From positions 248,001 through 312,000 of the forward strand of contig NZ_AP019367.1 of NCBI RefSeq assembly GCF_003966955.1: 64,000 nt of DNA. Direction: 5' to 3'. This DNA is from Parolsenella catena. GTDB taxonomy: Bacteria; Actinomycetota; Coriobacteriia; Coriobacteriales; Atopobiaceae. The notes under the pieces were generated by a model, which did no database searches, was not told the DNA's origin, and saw nothing but the letters and a program-made list of their open reading frames with translations. This document shows, one piece after another, positions 43,615 to 51,081 of the stretch. The stretch's first letter is position 1; each line of letters begins with the position of its first letter. A program made the position numbers and the translations under genes.

Positions 43615-45024
43615 TTACGCCTCCAGCGCCTCCATCATGGAGTGGGCGGCCTTCTTGCCGGCGCCCATGGCCAGGATGACCGTGGCGGCACCGGTGACGA
43701 TGTCACCGCCGGCCCAGATGCGCGGGTCGGACGTGCGGCCGTTCTCGTCGGCCTCGATGTAGCCCCACTTGTTGAGGGCCACGTCCTCGGCGGCGAGCTT
43801 CGGGAACGGGTTGGCGTTCGTGCCGATGGCCGTGACGGCCACGTCGCACGGAATCTCGAACTCGGAGCCCTCGACCGGATGCGGACGGCGACGGCCGCTC
43901 TCGTCGGGCTCGCCAAGCTCCATGCGCTCGAGCTTGACCTTGGAGACGAAGCCGTTCTCGTCGGCCTCGAACTCCAGCGGCGAGACGAGCGGCAGGATCT
44001 GGACGCCCTCCTGCTTGGCGTGGTGGAGCTCCGCCTTACGAGCGGGCATCTCCTCCTCGGTGCGGCGGTAGGCCAGCGTCACGGTGTCGGCGCCGAGACG
44101 GAGCGCGGTGCGGGCCGCATCCATGGCGACGTTGCCGCCACCAAAGACGACGACGTTCTTGCCGTGCTTGGTGGGGGTGTCGAACTCGGGGAACTTCTCG
44201 GCCTTCATGAGGTTCACGCGCGTGAGGTACTCGTTGGCGCAGAACACGCCGGGGAGGTTCTCGCCCGGAACGTTCAGGAACTTGGGCAGGCCGGCGCCCA
44301 CGGCGAGGTACATGGCGTCGAAGCCCTGCTCCTCGAAGAGCTCCTTGGCGTCGGTGATGCGGCCCACGACGCTGTTGTACTCGAACTTGACGCCGAGCTT
44401 CTCCAGGCCGTCAATCTCGCGCTTGACGATCTTCTTGGGCAGACGGAACTCGGGGATGCCGTAGGTCAGCACGCCGCCGCCGGTGAAGAAGGCCTCGAAG
44501 ACCGTGACCTCATAGCCGTTGCGGGCGAGCTCGCCGGCGCAGGCGATGCCGGAGGGGCCGGAGCCCACGACGGCGACCTTCTTGCCGTTGGACGGCTTGA
44601 TCTCGGGGTCATGGGCGAGCTCGGTGGCGTTGTCGCCGAGGAAGCGCTCGAGCTGGCCGATGGCGATGGCGCGGTCCTTGTTGTTGAGGACGCAGTTGCC
44701 CTCGCACTGGTTCTCCTGCGGGCAGACGCGGCCGCAGACGGAGGGAAGCAGGCTCGCCTCGCGAATGATGTCGAGGCCGCCGCCGAAGTTACCCTCGCGG
44801 ATCTTCTCGATGAAGCCAGGGATGTTGATGTTGACCGGGCAGCCCTGGACGCACTTGGGGTTCTTGCAGTCGAGGCAGCGGTTGGCCTCGGCCACGGCGT
44901 CGGCCATGGAGTAGCCACGGTCGACGGGACGGAAGTCCTGCGCGCGCTCCTCGGGAAGCTCCTCGACGTAGGGGGTGCGGGGAGCCTTCATGTTGGGCTT
45001 GTACTTACCGTTTACCTGTGGCAT
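43615..45024 (-). CDS. nfnB: NADH-dependent ferredoxin:NADP+ oxidoreductase large subunit (NfnB / GltD-like)
   Basis: 469-residue flavoprotein of the glutamate synthase small-subunit fold. Two [4Fe-4S] sites are in CLDCKNPKCVQGCPV and CGRVCPQENQCEGNC; the FAD-binding VVGSGPSGIACAG and NADPH-binding VFGGGNVAMDAAR follow. Often annotated gltA/gltD, but the partner gene is the NfnA-type FAD/[2Fe-2S] subunit and no glutamate synthase large subunit is nearby, so transhydrogenation (NADH, ferredoxin, NADPH) is favoured. Overlaps nfnA by 13 bp. Confidence 0.9.
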   Translation of the reverse strand: MPQVNGKYKPNMKAPRTPYVEELPEERAQDFRPVDRGYSMADAVAEANRCLDCKNPKCVQGCPVNINIPGFIEKIREGNFGGGLDIIREASLLPSVCGRVCPQENQCEGNCVLNNKDRAIAIGQLERFLGDNATELAHDPEIKPSNGKKVAVVGSGPSGIACAGELARNGYEVTVFEAFFTGGGVLTYGIPEFRLPKKIVKREIDGLEKLGVKFEYNSVVGRITDAKELFEEQGFDAMYLAVGAGLPKFLNVPGENLPGVFCANEYLTRVNLMKAEKFPEFDTPTKHGKNVVVFGGGNVAMDAARTALRLGADTVTLAYRRTEEEMPARKAELHHAKQEGVQILPLVSPLEFEADENGFVSKVKLERMELGEPDESGRRRPHPVEGSEFEIPCDVAVTAIGTNANPFPKLAAEDVALNKWGYIEADENGRTSDPRIWAGGDIVTGAATVILAMGAGKKAAHSMMEALEA

Positions 45025-45851
45025 GCGCAGCTCTCCTCCTTGTAGGCCTCCATGGCCTGGCCCTCTTCCGTGCGATACGAACCCTGGCGGGCGCGCAGGT
45101 CGTTCCAGTCGACCTGGGTGGCGTCAAAGTCCGGGCCGTCGACGCAGGCGAACTTCGTCTTGCCGCCGACCTCGACGCGGCAGCAGCCGCACATGCCGGT
45201 GCCGTCAACCATGATGGGGTTGAGGCTGGCGACGATGGGCAGGCCGTACTTCTCGGCCGTGAGGGCGGAGAACTTCATCATGGGAACGGGGCCGACGCAG
45301 AAGGCGGCGTCAACGGCCTTCTCCTGGCAGAGACGCTCGAGTGGGGCGGTCACGACGCCCTTCTCGCCCTCGGAGCCGTCGTCGGTGGTGATGTAGAGGC
45401 CCTCGAGCGGCAGCGCCTTGAACTGGTCGGTGAGGATGAGCAGGTCCTTGGTGCGGGCGCCCATGATGACCGAGACCTTCTTGCCCTGCTCGCAGAACGT
45501 GCGGGCAACGGGGTAGGCGATGGCCAGGCCCACGCCGCCGCCGAGCACGACTACGCGGTCGCCCTCGAGCTCGGTGGGGTTGCCGAGCGGGCCGGTGACG
45601 TCCTGGAGCTCGTCACCCTCGTTGTAGGTCGAGAGCATCTCGGTCGTCTTGCCGATGACCATGAAGATGAACTCGATCCAGCCCTCCTCGGCGTTCCAGC
45701 CGGCGAGCGTGAACGGGACGCGCTCGCCCTGCTCGTTCGCGCGGACCATCAGGAACTGGCCGGCATGGGCCTTCTTGGCCATCTGCGGCGCCTCCACGCG
45801 GAACTCGAACACCTTCTCCGAGAACTGCGTCTTTTTGAGGATCTTGTACAT
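45012..45851 (-). CDS. nfnA: NADH-dependent ferredoxin:NADP+ oxidoreductase small subunit (NfnA)
   Basis: 279-residue ferredoxin-reductase-like subunit. FAD site VPFTLAGWN, NAD site VVVLGGGVGLAIAYPVA, and a C-terminal [2Fe-2S] cluster region DGTGMCGCCRV…KFACVDGPDFDA. In characterised NfnAB this subunit oxidises NADH and splits electrons by flavin-based bifurcation. First gene of nfnAB on the minus strand; AGGAGA precedes the ATG. Confidence 0.9.
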   Translation of the reverse strand: MYKILKKTQFSEKVFEFRVEAPQMAKKAHAGQFLMVRANEQGERVPFTLAGWNAEEGWIEFIFMVIGKTTEMLSTYNEGDELQDVTGPLGNPTELEGDRVVVLGGGVGLAIAYPVARTFCEQGKKVSVIMGARTKDLLILTDQFKALPLEGLYITTDDGSEGEKGVVTAPLERLCQEKAVDAAFCVGPVPMMKFSALTAEKYGLPIVASLNPIMVDGTGMCGCCRVEVGGKTKFACVDGPDFDATQVDWNDLRARQGSYRTEEGQAMEAYKEESCACHR

Positions 45852-45977
45852 GCAGATCTCCTCTCCTGTCTTGCTTCCTGCGCCTGAGTGCCGGCCTTAG
45901 CCCCGAGCCGGCGTGCGTTGGCGCGTGTTTGCACACACGGCGTAATTCTATCGCGCTGCATGCGTTCGGATATCGGA

Positions 45978-45991
45978 ATTGTCTTGACAAT
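45978..45991. promoter_or_regulatory. Palindrome upstream of nfnA
   Basis: ATTGTCTTGACAAT, a perfect 14-bp palindrome 127 bp upstream of nfnA in an AT-rich patch of the 320-bp space between nfnA and pth. A redox regulator operator is possible, but it does not match the Rex consensus well. The rest of the space holds only the pth terminator. Confidence 0.4.
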
Positions 45992-46100
45992 AATGCCTGT
46001 GACCTGCGGGTGTTTGGCTAAATGACCATGCGGCAGAGGTCAACTTTTTGGCCGGCGGCGCGCTGACCTGCGACGGCGCCCGGACGTTGTGCCGGGGGAG

Positions 46101-46137
46101 AAAAAAGCCCGCGAGCAGCGTCATGCCGCTCGCGGGC
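46101..46137 (-). terminator. Terminator after pth
   Basis: Stem GCCCGCGAG / CTCGCGGGC (46107-46115 with 46129-46137) followed on the minus strand by six T. Confidence 0.88.
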
Positions 46138-46171
46138 GAATACCTACCGTTCACGGCTCAGCGGCCGTGCG

Positions 46172-46789
46172 CTACCTGCTGCCGGGCTTGCCAGCGCCGT
46201 TCACGCGGTCGCGGGCAAAGACGACGCCGTGCTCGAGGCACATCTCGGCGGCGTCCGCGGCGTCGATGGCGGCGCGCCGCACGTCCTCCATCTCGACGTT
46301 GCGGTACTCCTTGAGCACCCAGTCCACGACGGGCATGCGTCCCGGGGGCATGCCGATGCCAACGCGTATGCGCGAGAAGTCCCTGCTCCCGAGCTTGTTG
46401 ATGATGGACTTGAGGCCGTTGTGGCCGGCGTGGCCGCCGCCCACCTTCACGCGGACGTCGCCGGGGTCGAGGTCTAGCTCGTCATGGATGACGAGCAGCT
46501 CCTCGGGTGCCACCCTGTACTCGCGGCAGAGCTTGGAGATGGGTCCGCCGCTCGTGTTCATGAAGTCCTGCGGCATGGCGAGGATGACCTCGCGCGGGCC
46601 CTCCTGGCCGCGGACGCGCACGACGGCGACCTTGGCGCCGCACTGGCTCTTCCAGTAGCCGGCGCCCAGGCGCTCCCCGAGCTCCTCTACGGCGCGGAAT
46701 CCCGCGTTGTGGCGGGTGTTCTCGTACTCCTCGCCTGGGTTGCCGAGACCCGCGACGAGGCGAATCTCCTGTGGCTGTGCTGCTGGCAT
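46172..46789 (-). CDS. pth: Peptidyl-tRNA hydrolase
   Basis: Rescues tRNAs from peptidyl-tRNAs released prematurely. The 205-residue sequence opens LVAGLGNPGEEYENTRHNAGF with catalytic H27, and contains PQDFMNTSG and the VIHDELDLDPG aspartate. Start 46789 (MPAAQPQE) has AAGGAC upstream. Next to prs and glmU, a common grouping in Gram-positives. Confidence 0.95.
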   Translation of the reverse strand: MPAAQPQEIRLVAGLGNPGEEYENTRHNAGFRAVEELGERLGAGYWKSQCGAKVAVVRVRGQEGPREVILAMPQDFMNTSGGPISKLCREYRVAPEELLVIHDELDLDPGDVRVKVGGGHAGHNGLKSIINKLGSRDFSRIRVGIGMPPGRMPVVDWVLKEYRNVEMEDVRRAAIDAADAAEMCLEHGVVFARDRVNGAGKPGSR

Positions 46790-46814
46790 GCGCTGTCCTT
46801 GTCGTCGTTCATGG

Positions 46815-46850
46815 AGAAGGCCGCACGCTTGAGCAAGCGCGCGGCCTTCG
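46815..46850 (-). terminator. Hairpin between prs and pth
   Basis: 14-bp stem with one mismatch (46817-46830 with 46835-46848), loop GAGC. Only a weak T-tract follows on the minus strand. Confidence 0.5.
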
Positions 46851-46869
46851 GCTCTACGTTGGCTTTGTC

Positions 46870-47862
46870 CTAGAGGTTGAAGCGGCCGCCGACCATGCCG
46901 GAGACGCTCGTCTCGGTGAAGACGTGGTAGATGCACTCGGCGATCTCGTTGGCGACGGAGATCGTGTTGATCTTGCCCGTGAGGTTCTCCTCGGGCTGGG
47001 GCACGGAGTCGGTGACGACGCACTCCTCGATCGGGGCGTCGTTCAGGCGCTCCACGGCGGGGCCGGAGAAGATGCCGTGGGTGGCGCACACGTGGATGTC
47101 GCCGGCGCCCATGGCCTTGAGCTCGCGGATGGCGGCGCACAGGGTGCCGGCCGTGTCGATCATGTCGTCGTTGATGATGCAGGTCTTGCCCTTGATGTCG
47201 CCGATGATGCCCATGACCTCGGCCTGGTTGTGGTGCGGACGGCCCTTGTGGGCGATGGCGAGGTCGCAGCCGAGCATGTCGGAGAGCTTCTTGCAGGCCT
47301 TGGCACGGCCCACGTCGGGGGAGACGACGACGGTGTTCTCCCAGTCGAAGTTCTTGCTCTTGAAGTACTCGCCGAACAGCGGCAGGGCCGTGAGGTGGTT
47401 CACGGGGACGTCGAAGAAGCCCTCGATCTGGCCCTGGTGCAGGTCGAGCGTGATGACGCGGTCCACGCCGGCCGTCTCGAGCAGGTTGGCGACGAGGCGT
47501 GCGGTGATGGGCTCGCGCGGGCCGGCCTTGCGGTCCTGGCGGGCGTAGGCGTAGTGGGGGATGACTGCGGTGACGGAGCGGGCCGAGGCGCGGTGCGCGG
47601 CGTCGGCGACGATGAGCGTCTCCATCATGAGGTCGTTGACGTTCTTGCCCACGATGGACTGGACGAAGAACACGTCGCAGCCGCGGACCGTCTCGTCAAA
47701 GCGAGCGTAGATCTCGCCGTTGGCGAACTGCTCGAGCACGAGGCCATCCACCTCGACGCCCAGGATCTTGGCGATGTCCGCCGCGAGCTTGGGGTTGCTC
47801 GTGCCGCTGTAGATCCTCAAGCGCTTCTTGATGGGTACGAGCTGGTCGAGATCTTCGTACAT
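46870..47862 (-). CDS. prs: Ribose-phosphate pyrophosphokinase
   Basis: Makes PRPP from ribose-5-phosphate and ATP for purine, pyrimidine, NAD and histidine synthesis. The 330 residues contain FANGEIYARFDETVRG, PHYAYARQDRK, the divalent-cation site VDRVITLDLHQGQIEGFF, and the PRPP loop IINDDMIDTAGTL. The ATG at 47862 follows AAAGGGCGG on the minus strand. PRPP also feeds xpt elsewhere in the window. Confidence 0.96.
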   Translation of the reverse strand: MYEDLDQLVPIKKRLRIYSGTSNPKLAADIAKILGVEVDGLVLEQFANGEIYARFDETVRGCDVFFVQSIVGKNVNDLMMETLIVADAAHRASARSVTAVIPHYAYARQDRKAGPREPITARLVANLLETAGVDRVITLDLHQGQIEGFFDVPVNHLTALPLFGEYFKSKNFDWENTVVVSPDVGRAKACKKLSDMLGCDLAIAHKGRPHHNQAEVMGIIGDIKGKTCIINDDMIDTAGTLCAAIRELKAMGAGDIHVCATHGIFSGPAVERLNDAPIEECVVTDSVPQPEENLTGKINTISVANEIAECIYHVFTETSVSGMVGGRFNL

Positions 47863-47974
47863 CTGGTTGCCGCCCTTTCGTCGAGCCTTCGCTGCCGTGG
47901 TGTGCGCCGCGCCTGCCAAAGATGGGGGTTGGCGGTGGCGACGAGTCGCACGCTCATCATGGTACTTCATGAAG

Positions 47975-48002
47975 GTCGCCGCGAGTGCGTGCCCGCGGCG
48001 AC
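47975..48002 (-). terminator. Hairpin after glmU
   Basis: GTCGCCGCG / CGCGGCGAC stem with a 10-nt loop, just beyond the glmU stop on the minus strand. No T-run; modest support. Confidence 0.45.
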
Positions 48003-48009
48003 TGGTTGC

Positions 48010-49419
48010 TTATTTCTGTGCGCGGAGCGCCTCGAAGTGCTTGTGCGCCCAGCCCTCGATGTTCTTCTGGCGCGCGCGGCCCACGGACAGCGCGTCTGCC
48101 GGCACCGGCTCGGTGACGACGGAGCCTGCCGCCACGAGCGCGCCGTCGCCAATCTCACCGGGGGCCACGATCATGGTGTCGGAGCCCACGAAGACGTCGT
48201 TGCCGATGTGGGTCTTGTGCTTGTGGACGCCGTCGTAGTTGCAGGTGATGGAGCCCGCGCCCATGTTGACGCCGCTGCCCATGGTCGTGTCGCCGATGTA
48301 GGAGAGGTGCGGGACCTTGCTGCCCTCGCCAATCGTGGACTTCTTGATCTCCACGTGCGTGCCGGCCTTGGAGCCGTTGAGCATATGCGTGCCGGGGCGC
48401 AGGTAGGCGCGCGGGCCGCAGTCCACGGCGTTCTCGAGCTTGGCGTCGATGGCGACCGTCTCGTCGATGACGCAGCCGTCGCCGGCGCTCGTGTTCGTGA
48501 GGCGCGTGTTGGGGCCAAGCTGGCAGTCGGCGCCCACGTGGCACTCGCCGATGAGGTGGGTCTGGGGCCACACGACGGTGTCGCGGCCGATGGTGCAGTC
48601 CGGGCCGATCCAGGCCTGGGCGGGGTCGATGAACGTGACACCCTGGTCCATGAGCTGCTCGTTGATGCGGTCGCGGGCGATTGCCGTGAGCTGGGCGAGC
48701 TGGGCGCGGGAGTTCACGCCGAGGCCCTCGCGGTAGTCGTCGCAGTGGAAGGCGCGAACGGCCTGGCCGTGGGACTTGAGAATCTCGAGCATGTCGGGCA
48801 GGTAGTACTCGCCCTGGGCGTTGTCGCATCCGACCTCGCCGATGTGGGCGGCGAGCAGCGCGCCGTCGAAGGCGTAGCAGCCGGCGTTGCACTCGGTGAG
48901 GGAGGCCGCCTGCTCGGGCGTGCAGTCCTTCTGCTCGATGTTGCGCTCGATCGTGCCGTCGGCGGCGAGCACGATGCGGCCGTAGCCGAACGGGTCGGGC
49001 GGGGTGATCGTGAAGGCCGTGGCAGCCGCCTTGCCGTCCGAGACGGACTCGGCGAAGGCGCGGATGGTCTCGGCGGTGACGAGCGGCAGGTCGCCGTTGA
49101 GCACCACGACGGGGCCGGCGTCGATGCCGGTGGCCTCCAGGGCGACCTTGACGGCGTGGCCGGTGCCGAGGCGCTCGGTCTGCTCCACGCACTCGACGCG
49201 GGCGTCCGAGTCTGCGTAGGCGGCCTCGGCGATGGCGCGGACCTCGTCTGCGTGGCTGCCCACGACGATGACGACGCGGTCGCAGCCGCCGGCGATGGCG
49301 GCGTCTGCCACCCAGCGGATCATGGGCTTGCCGAGGATCTTGTGGGAGACCTTGGCGTGGTTCGACTTCATGCGGGTGCCCTCGCCGGCGGCGAGGATGA
49401 TGGCGGTGGCGTTTGCCAT
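48010..49419 (-). CDS. glmU: Bifunctional UDP-N-acetylglucosamine pyrophosphorylase / glucosamine-1-phosphate N-acetyltransferase
   Basis: Makes UDP-GlcNAc for peptidoglycan. The N-terminal uridylyltransferase domain has LAAGEGTRMKSN at 9-20 and VLNGDLPL; the C-terminal half is a left-handed beta-helix of hexapeptide repeats (VWPQTHLIGECHVGADCQLG, VEIKKSTIGEGSKV, HLSYIGDTTMGSGVNMGAG). 469 residues from the ATG at 49419 (GGAAGG upstream) match the family; longer in-frame extensions lie in repeat DNA. Confidence 0.95.
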   Translation of the reverse strand: MANATAIILAAGEGTRMKSNHAKVSHKILGKPMIRWVADAAIAGGCDRVVIVVGSHADEVRAIAEAAYADSDARVECVEQTERLGTGHAVKVALEATGIDAGPVVVLNGDLPLVTAETIRAFAESVSDGKAAATAFTITPPDPFGYGRIVLAADGTIERNIEQKDCTPEQAASLTECNAGCYAFDGALLAAHIGEVGCDNAQGEYYLPDMLEILKSHGQAVRAFHCDDYREGLGVNSRAQLAQLTAIARDRINEQLMDQGVTFIDPAQAWIGPDCTIGRDTVVWPQTHLIGECHVGADCQLGPNTRLTNTSAGDGCVIDETVAIDAKLENAVDCGPRAYLRPGTHMLNGSKAGTHVEIKKSTIGEGSKVPHLSYIGDTTMGSGVNMGAGSITCNYDGVHKHKTHIGNDVFVGSDTMIVAPGEIGDGALVAAGSVVTEPVPADALSVGRARQKNIEGWAHKHFEALRAQK

Positions 49420-49490
49420 GGTGTGCCTTCCGTTTGAGCGGGCTTGCAACGCGTCCGATGATAGCGCAGGCGTGTGGAGCCGCTGAGAGC

Positions 49491-49555
49491 GCCAAAGGGG
49501 ACGGGTTCGTTTGGTCCCCCTGGCCGCACCAAAGGGGACGGGTCCGTTTGGTCCC
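49491..49555. repeat. Tandem GGGGACGGG-family repeats upstream of glmU
   Basis: CCAAAGGGGACGGGTTCGTT at 49492 and CCAAAGGGGACGGGTCCGTT at 49529 (period 37), both followed by TGGTCCC. Confidence 0.85.
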
Positions 49556-49563
49556 GCCGACAC

Positions 49564-49587
49564 CTGCGCGTCGTGCGTGACGCGCAG
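49564..49587. repeat. Short perfect hairpin next to tRNA-Gln
   Basis: CTGCGCGTC (49564-49572) and GACGCGCAG (49579-49587), 6-nt loop. Confidence 0.6.
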
Positions 49588-49614
49588 GCCCCCGGTCCGT
49601 TCGGCACAAAAAGA

Positions 49615-49709
49615 CCAGCGCGTCGCTGGGGTACTAGGATTCGAACCTAGGTAACGGGAATCAAAATCCCGGGTCCTAACCACTGGACGATACCCCAGCG
49701 ACGCGCTGG
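49615..49709 (-). promoter_or_regulatory. 12-bp extension of the tRNA-Gln acceptor helix with T-run
   Basis: On the minus strand CCAGCGCGTCGC directly precedes the tRNA and GCGACGCGCTGG directly follows from the discriminator base, so the acceptor helix is extended by 12 perfect pairs; TCTTTTTG comes next. The arrangement would terminate transcription like an intrinsic terminator with the tRNA as its loop. Confidence 0.6.
49626..49697 (-). tRNA. tRNA-Gln (UUG)
   Basis: 72-nt cloverleaf read on the minus strand: acceptor TGGGGTA / TACCCCA with discriminator G, D-stem GTCC/GGAC, anticodon stem CGGGA/TCCCG with loop TTTTGAT (anticodon TTG), T-stem CTAGG/CCTAG with loop TTCGAAT. U1-A72 is usual for tRNA-Gln. 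CCA is not encoded. Confidence 0.97.
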
Positions 49710-49801
49710 CGCGCATAAGTGTAGCAGCTCGCGACCCCGCGGCGGCGCGAGACGCGGACGACGGGCAAGACGGGACGGGCGAAACCGTTCCCGCCGCCCC
49801 G

Positions 49802-50656
49802 CTAGACGAGAAGGTAGCGCTCGATGAAGTTCGCGAGGCCGTCCTGCTCGTTCGTGAACGGCAGCGTGTAGTCCGCCGCCTCGCGGGCGACCTCGGTGGC
49901 GTTGCCCATGGCGATGCCGAGGCCCGCGGCGCGCAGCATCTCGACATCGTTGCCCGAGTCGCCGATGGTGCACACGTTGTCGATCGTGCAGCCCAGGCGC
50001 CCCGCCACGGTGGCAAGGCCCCCCGCCTTGCTCACGCCGGGCACGTTGTACTCGACGTTGTTGGGCCCGCAGGGGTTGGACGTGAGGTTGAGCTCGTCTC
50101 CGATGGCGATGAAGTCGTCGTCGCGCCACGGCGCGGCGTAGCGCACGCCCACCTTCACGACGCCCCAGCGGTTGGCCTCGATGAGCGCGGGTACGTCGTA
50201 GCAGGTGAGGGGCTCCTTCCAGCGCTCCTTGCCGCGGACGCGCACGTACTCGTCTCTGCTGATGCAGTCGCCCAGGCGCGTGCCGTAGGGGTCGTCGAGG
50301 CACAGGTAGATGACGACGCCGGGCTGCTTGAGCCTGCGGATGAGTTCGGCGGCCGTCCTGGGGTCGATGACGTCGTGGCGCAAGAACTCGCCGGTCGTGC
50401 GGTCGCGGATGACCGAGCCGCACGCGCAGACGGTGTAGTGGAACTCGTCCATGCCCAACACGCTCTGGCAGAGGCGCTGCCAGGTGCGTCCCGTCGTGGG
50501 GACGGGTTCGATGCCGCGCTCGATGAGCGCGCGTACCGCCGCCCTCGTGCGGGGCGAGACGCTCTTGTCGTCTCGCAGGAACGTTCCGTCCAGGTCGAAT
50601 CCGAACACCTTGATGTCGCGCGCCCTCGCCGCGACCTCGTCTTCCGTGAGCCCCAT
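49802..50656 (-). CDS. Cof-type HAD hydrolase
   Basis: 284-residue HAD phosphatase, class IIB. Motif I FGFDLDGTFL, motif II PTTGR, motif III lysine in the KAGGLATVAGRLG segment, motif IV IGDSGNDVEML. Substrate unknown; related proteins act on sugar phosphates. Start is uncertain: ATG 50656 has GGCGGC upstream, and ATG 50692 would add 12 residues (MGRANDEENGGS). Unrelated in sequence to the HAD protein at 20469 beyond the family motifs. Confidence 0.85.
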   Translation of the reverse strand: MGLTEDEVAARARDIKVFGFDLDGTFLRDDKSVSPRTRAAVRALIERGIEPVPTTGRTWQRLCQSVLGMDEFHYTVCACGSVIRDRTTGEFLRHDVIDPRTAAELIRRLKQPGVVIYLCLDDPYGTRLGDCISRDEYVRVRGKERWKEPLTCYDVPALIEANRWGVVKVGVRYAAPWRDDDFIAIGDELNLTSNPCGPNNVEYNVPGVSKAGGLATVAGRLGCTIDNVCTIGDSGNDVEMLRAAGLGIAMGNATEVAREAADYTLPFTNEQDGLANFIERYLLV

Positions 50657-50722
50657 GCTGCCGCCGTTCTCCTCGTCGTTAGCTCTCCCCATGATAGCGG
50701 CCCAAAGTTGCCTGGCCCCTTT

Positions 50723-50768
50723 GGAACGAGGGGGCGGGCGCCCGGAGCGGTGGCGGCCCCCTCGTTCC
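50723..50768. repeat. Perfect inverted repeat upstream of the leu promoter
   Basis: GGAACGAGGGGGC (50723-50735) and GCCCCCTCGTTCC (50756-50768), 20-nt spacer. Just upstream GGCCCAAAG…CCCCTTTGG (50702-50723) resembles the repeat family. Confidence 0.7.
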
Positions 50769-50796
50769 GGTCCCGCGCCGCCCGCCGAACTTGCGC

Positions 50797-50824
50797 TTGC
50801 GCCGGCGGGCGCGTCTGCTACAGT
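50797..50824 (+). promoter_or_regulatory. leu operon promoter
   Basis: TTGCGC (50797-50802), 16-bp spacer, TACAGT (50819-50824). It would place the start of transcription about 20 bp before the leader peptide. Confidence 0.5.
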
Positions 50825-50851
50825 GGGGCAACTGTTGACGGAGGAGACCGG

Positions 50852-50920
50852 ATGAGCCAGAGCGTCACCAACAACGCAGCGCTTCTAGGCCTAGTGCTAC
50901 TACCTGCGGGTACGCGCTAG
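50852..50920 (+). CDS. leuL: leu operon leader peptide
   Basis: 22-residue peptide [20 protein letters not shown] followed by TR, with five leucines in seven codons (CTT CTA GGC CTA GTG CTA CTA). CTA is a rare leucine codon in this GC-rich genome, so ribosomes should stall here when Leu-tRNA is short. GGAGGAG lies 5 bp before the ATG. Together with the terminator downstream it forms a classic translation-coupled attenuator. Confidence 0.9.
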   Translation: MSQSVTNNAALLGLVLLPAGTR

Positions 50921-50944
50921 GGCCAGTCCCTTTAGTCTTTTTTG

Positions 50945-51001
50945 GCACCCACGCGTCCCGTGTCTTGGCACGGATCCTCGCGTGGGGTGTTTTCTTTTTT
51001 C
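50945..51001 (+). terminator. leu operon attenuator terminator
   Basis: CACCCACGCG (50947-50956) pairs with CGCGTGGG(G)TG (50979-50989); an inner CCGTG/CACGG stem stabilises it; TTTTCTTTTTT follows. It sits 25 bp after the leader stop and 80 bp before leuA. Confidence 0.85.
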
Positions 51002-51081
51002 TCGGCCAGCACATGGGCCTGAGTGCTCCCGCGACGCATCCCGTGCCCCCGGCGCGCGACGCACAACGTGAAGGAGCAGCC

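Noticed and set aside
46771-49437. 888-codon open frame on the plus strand
   Set aside because: Antisense shadow of pth, prs and glmU; high GC leaves long open frames opposite real genes. Composition (Val/Gly/Ala/His rich, no domain) is typical of shadows.
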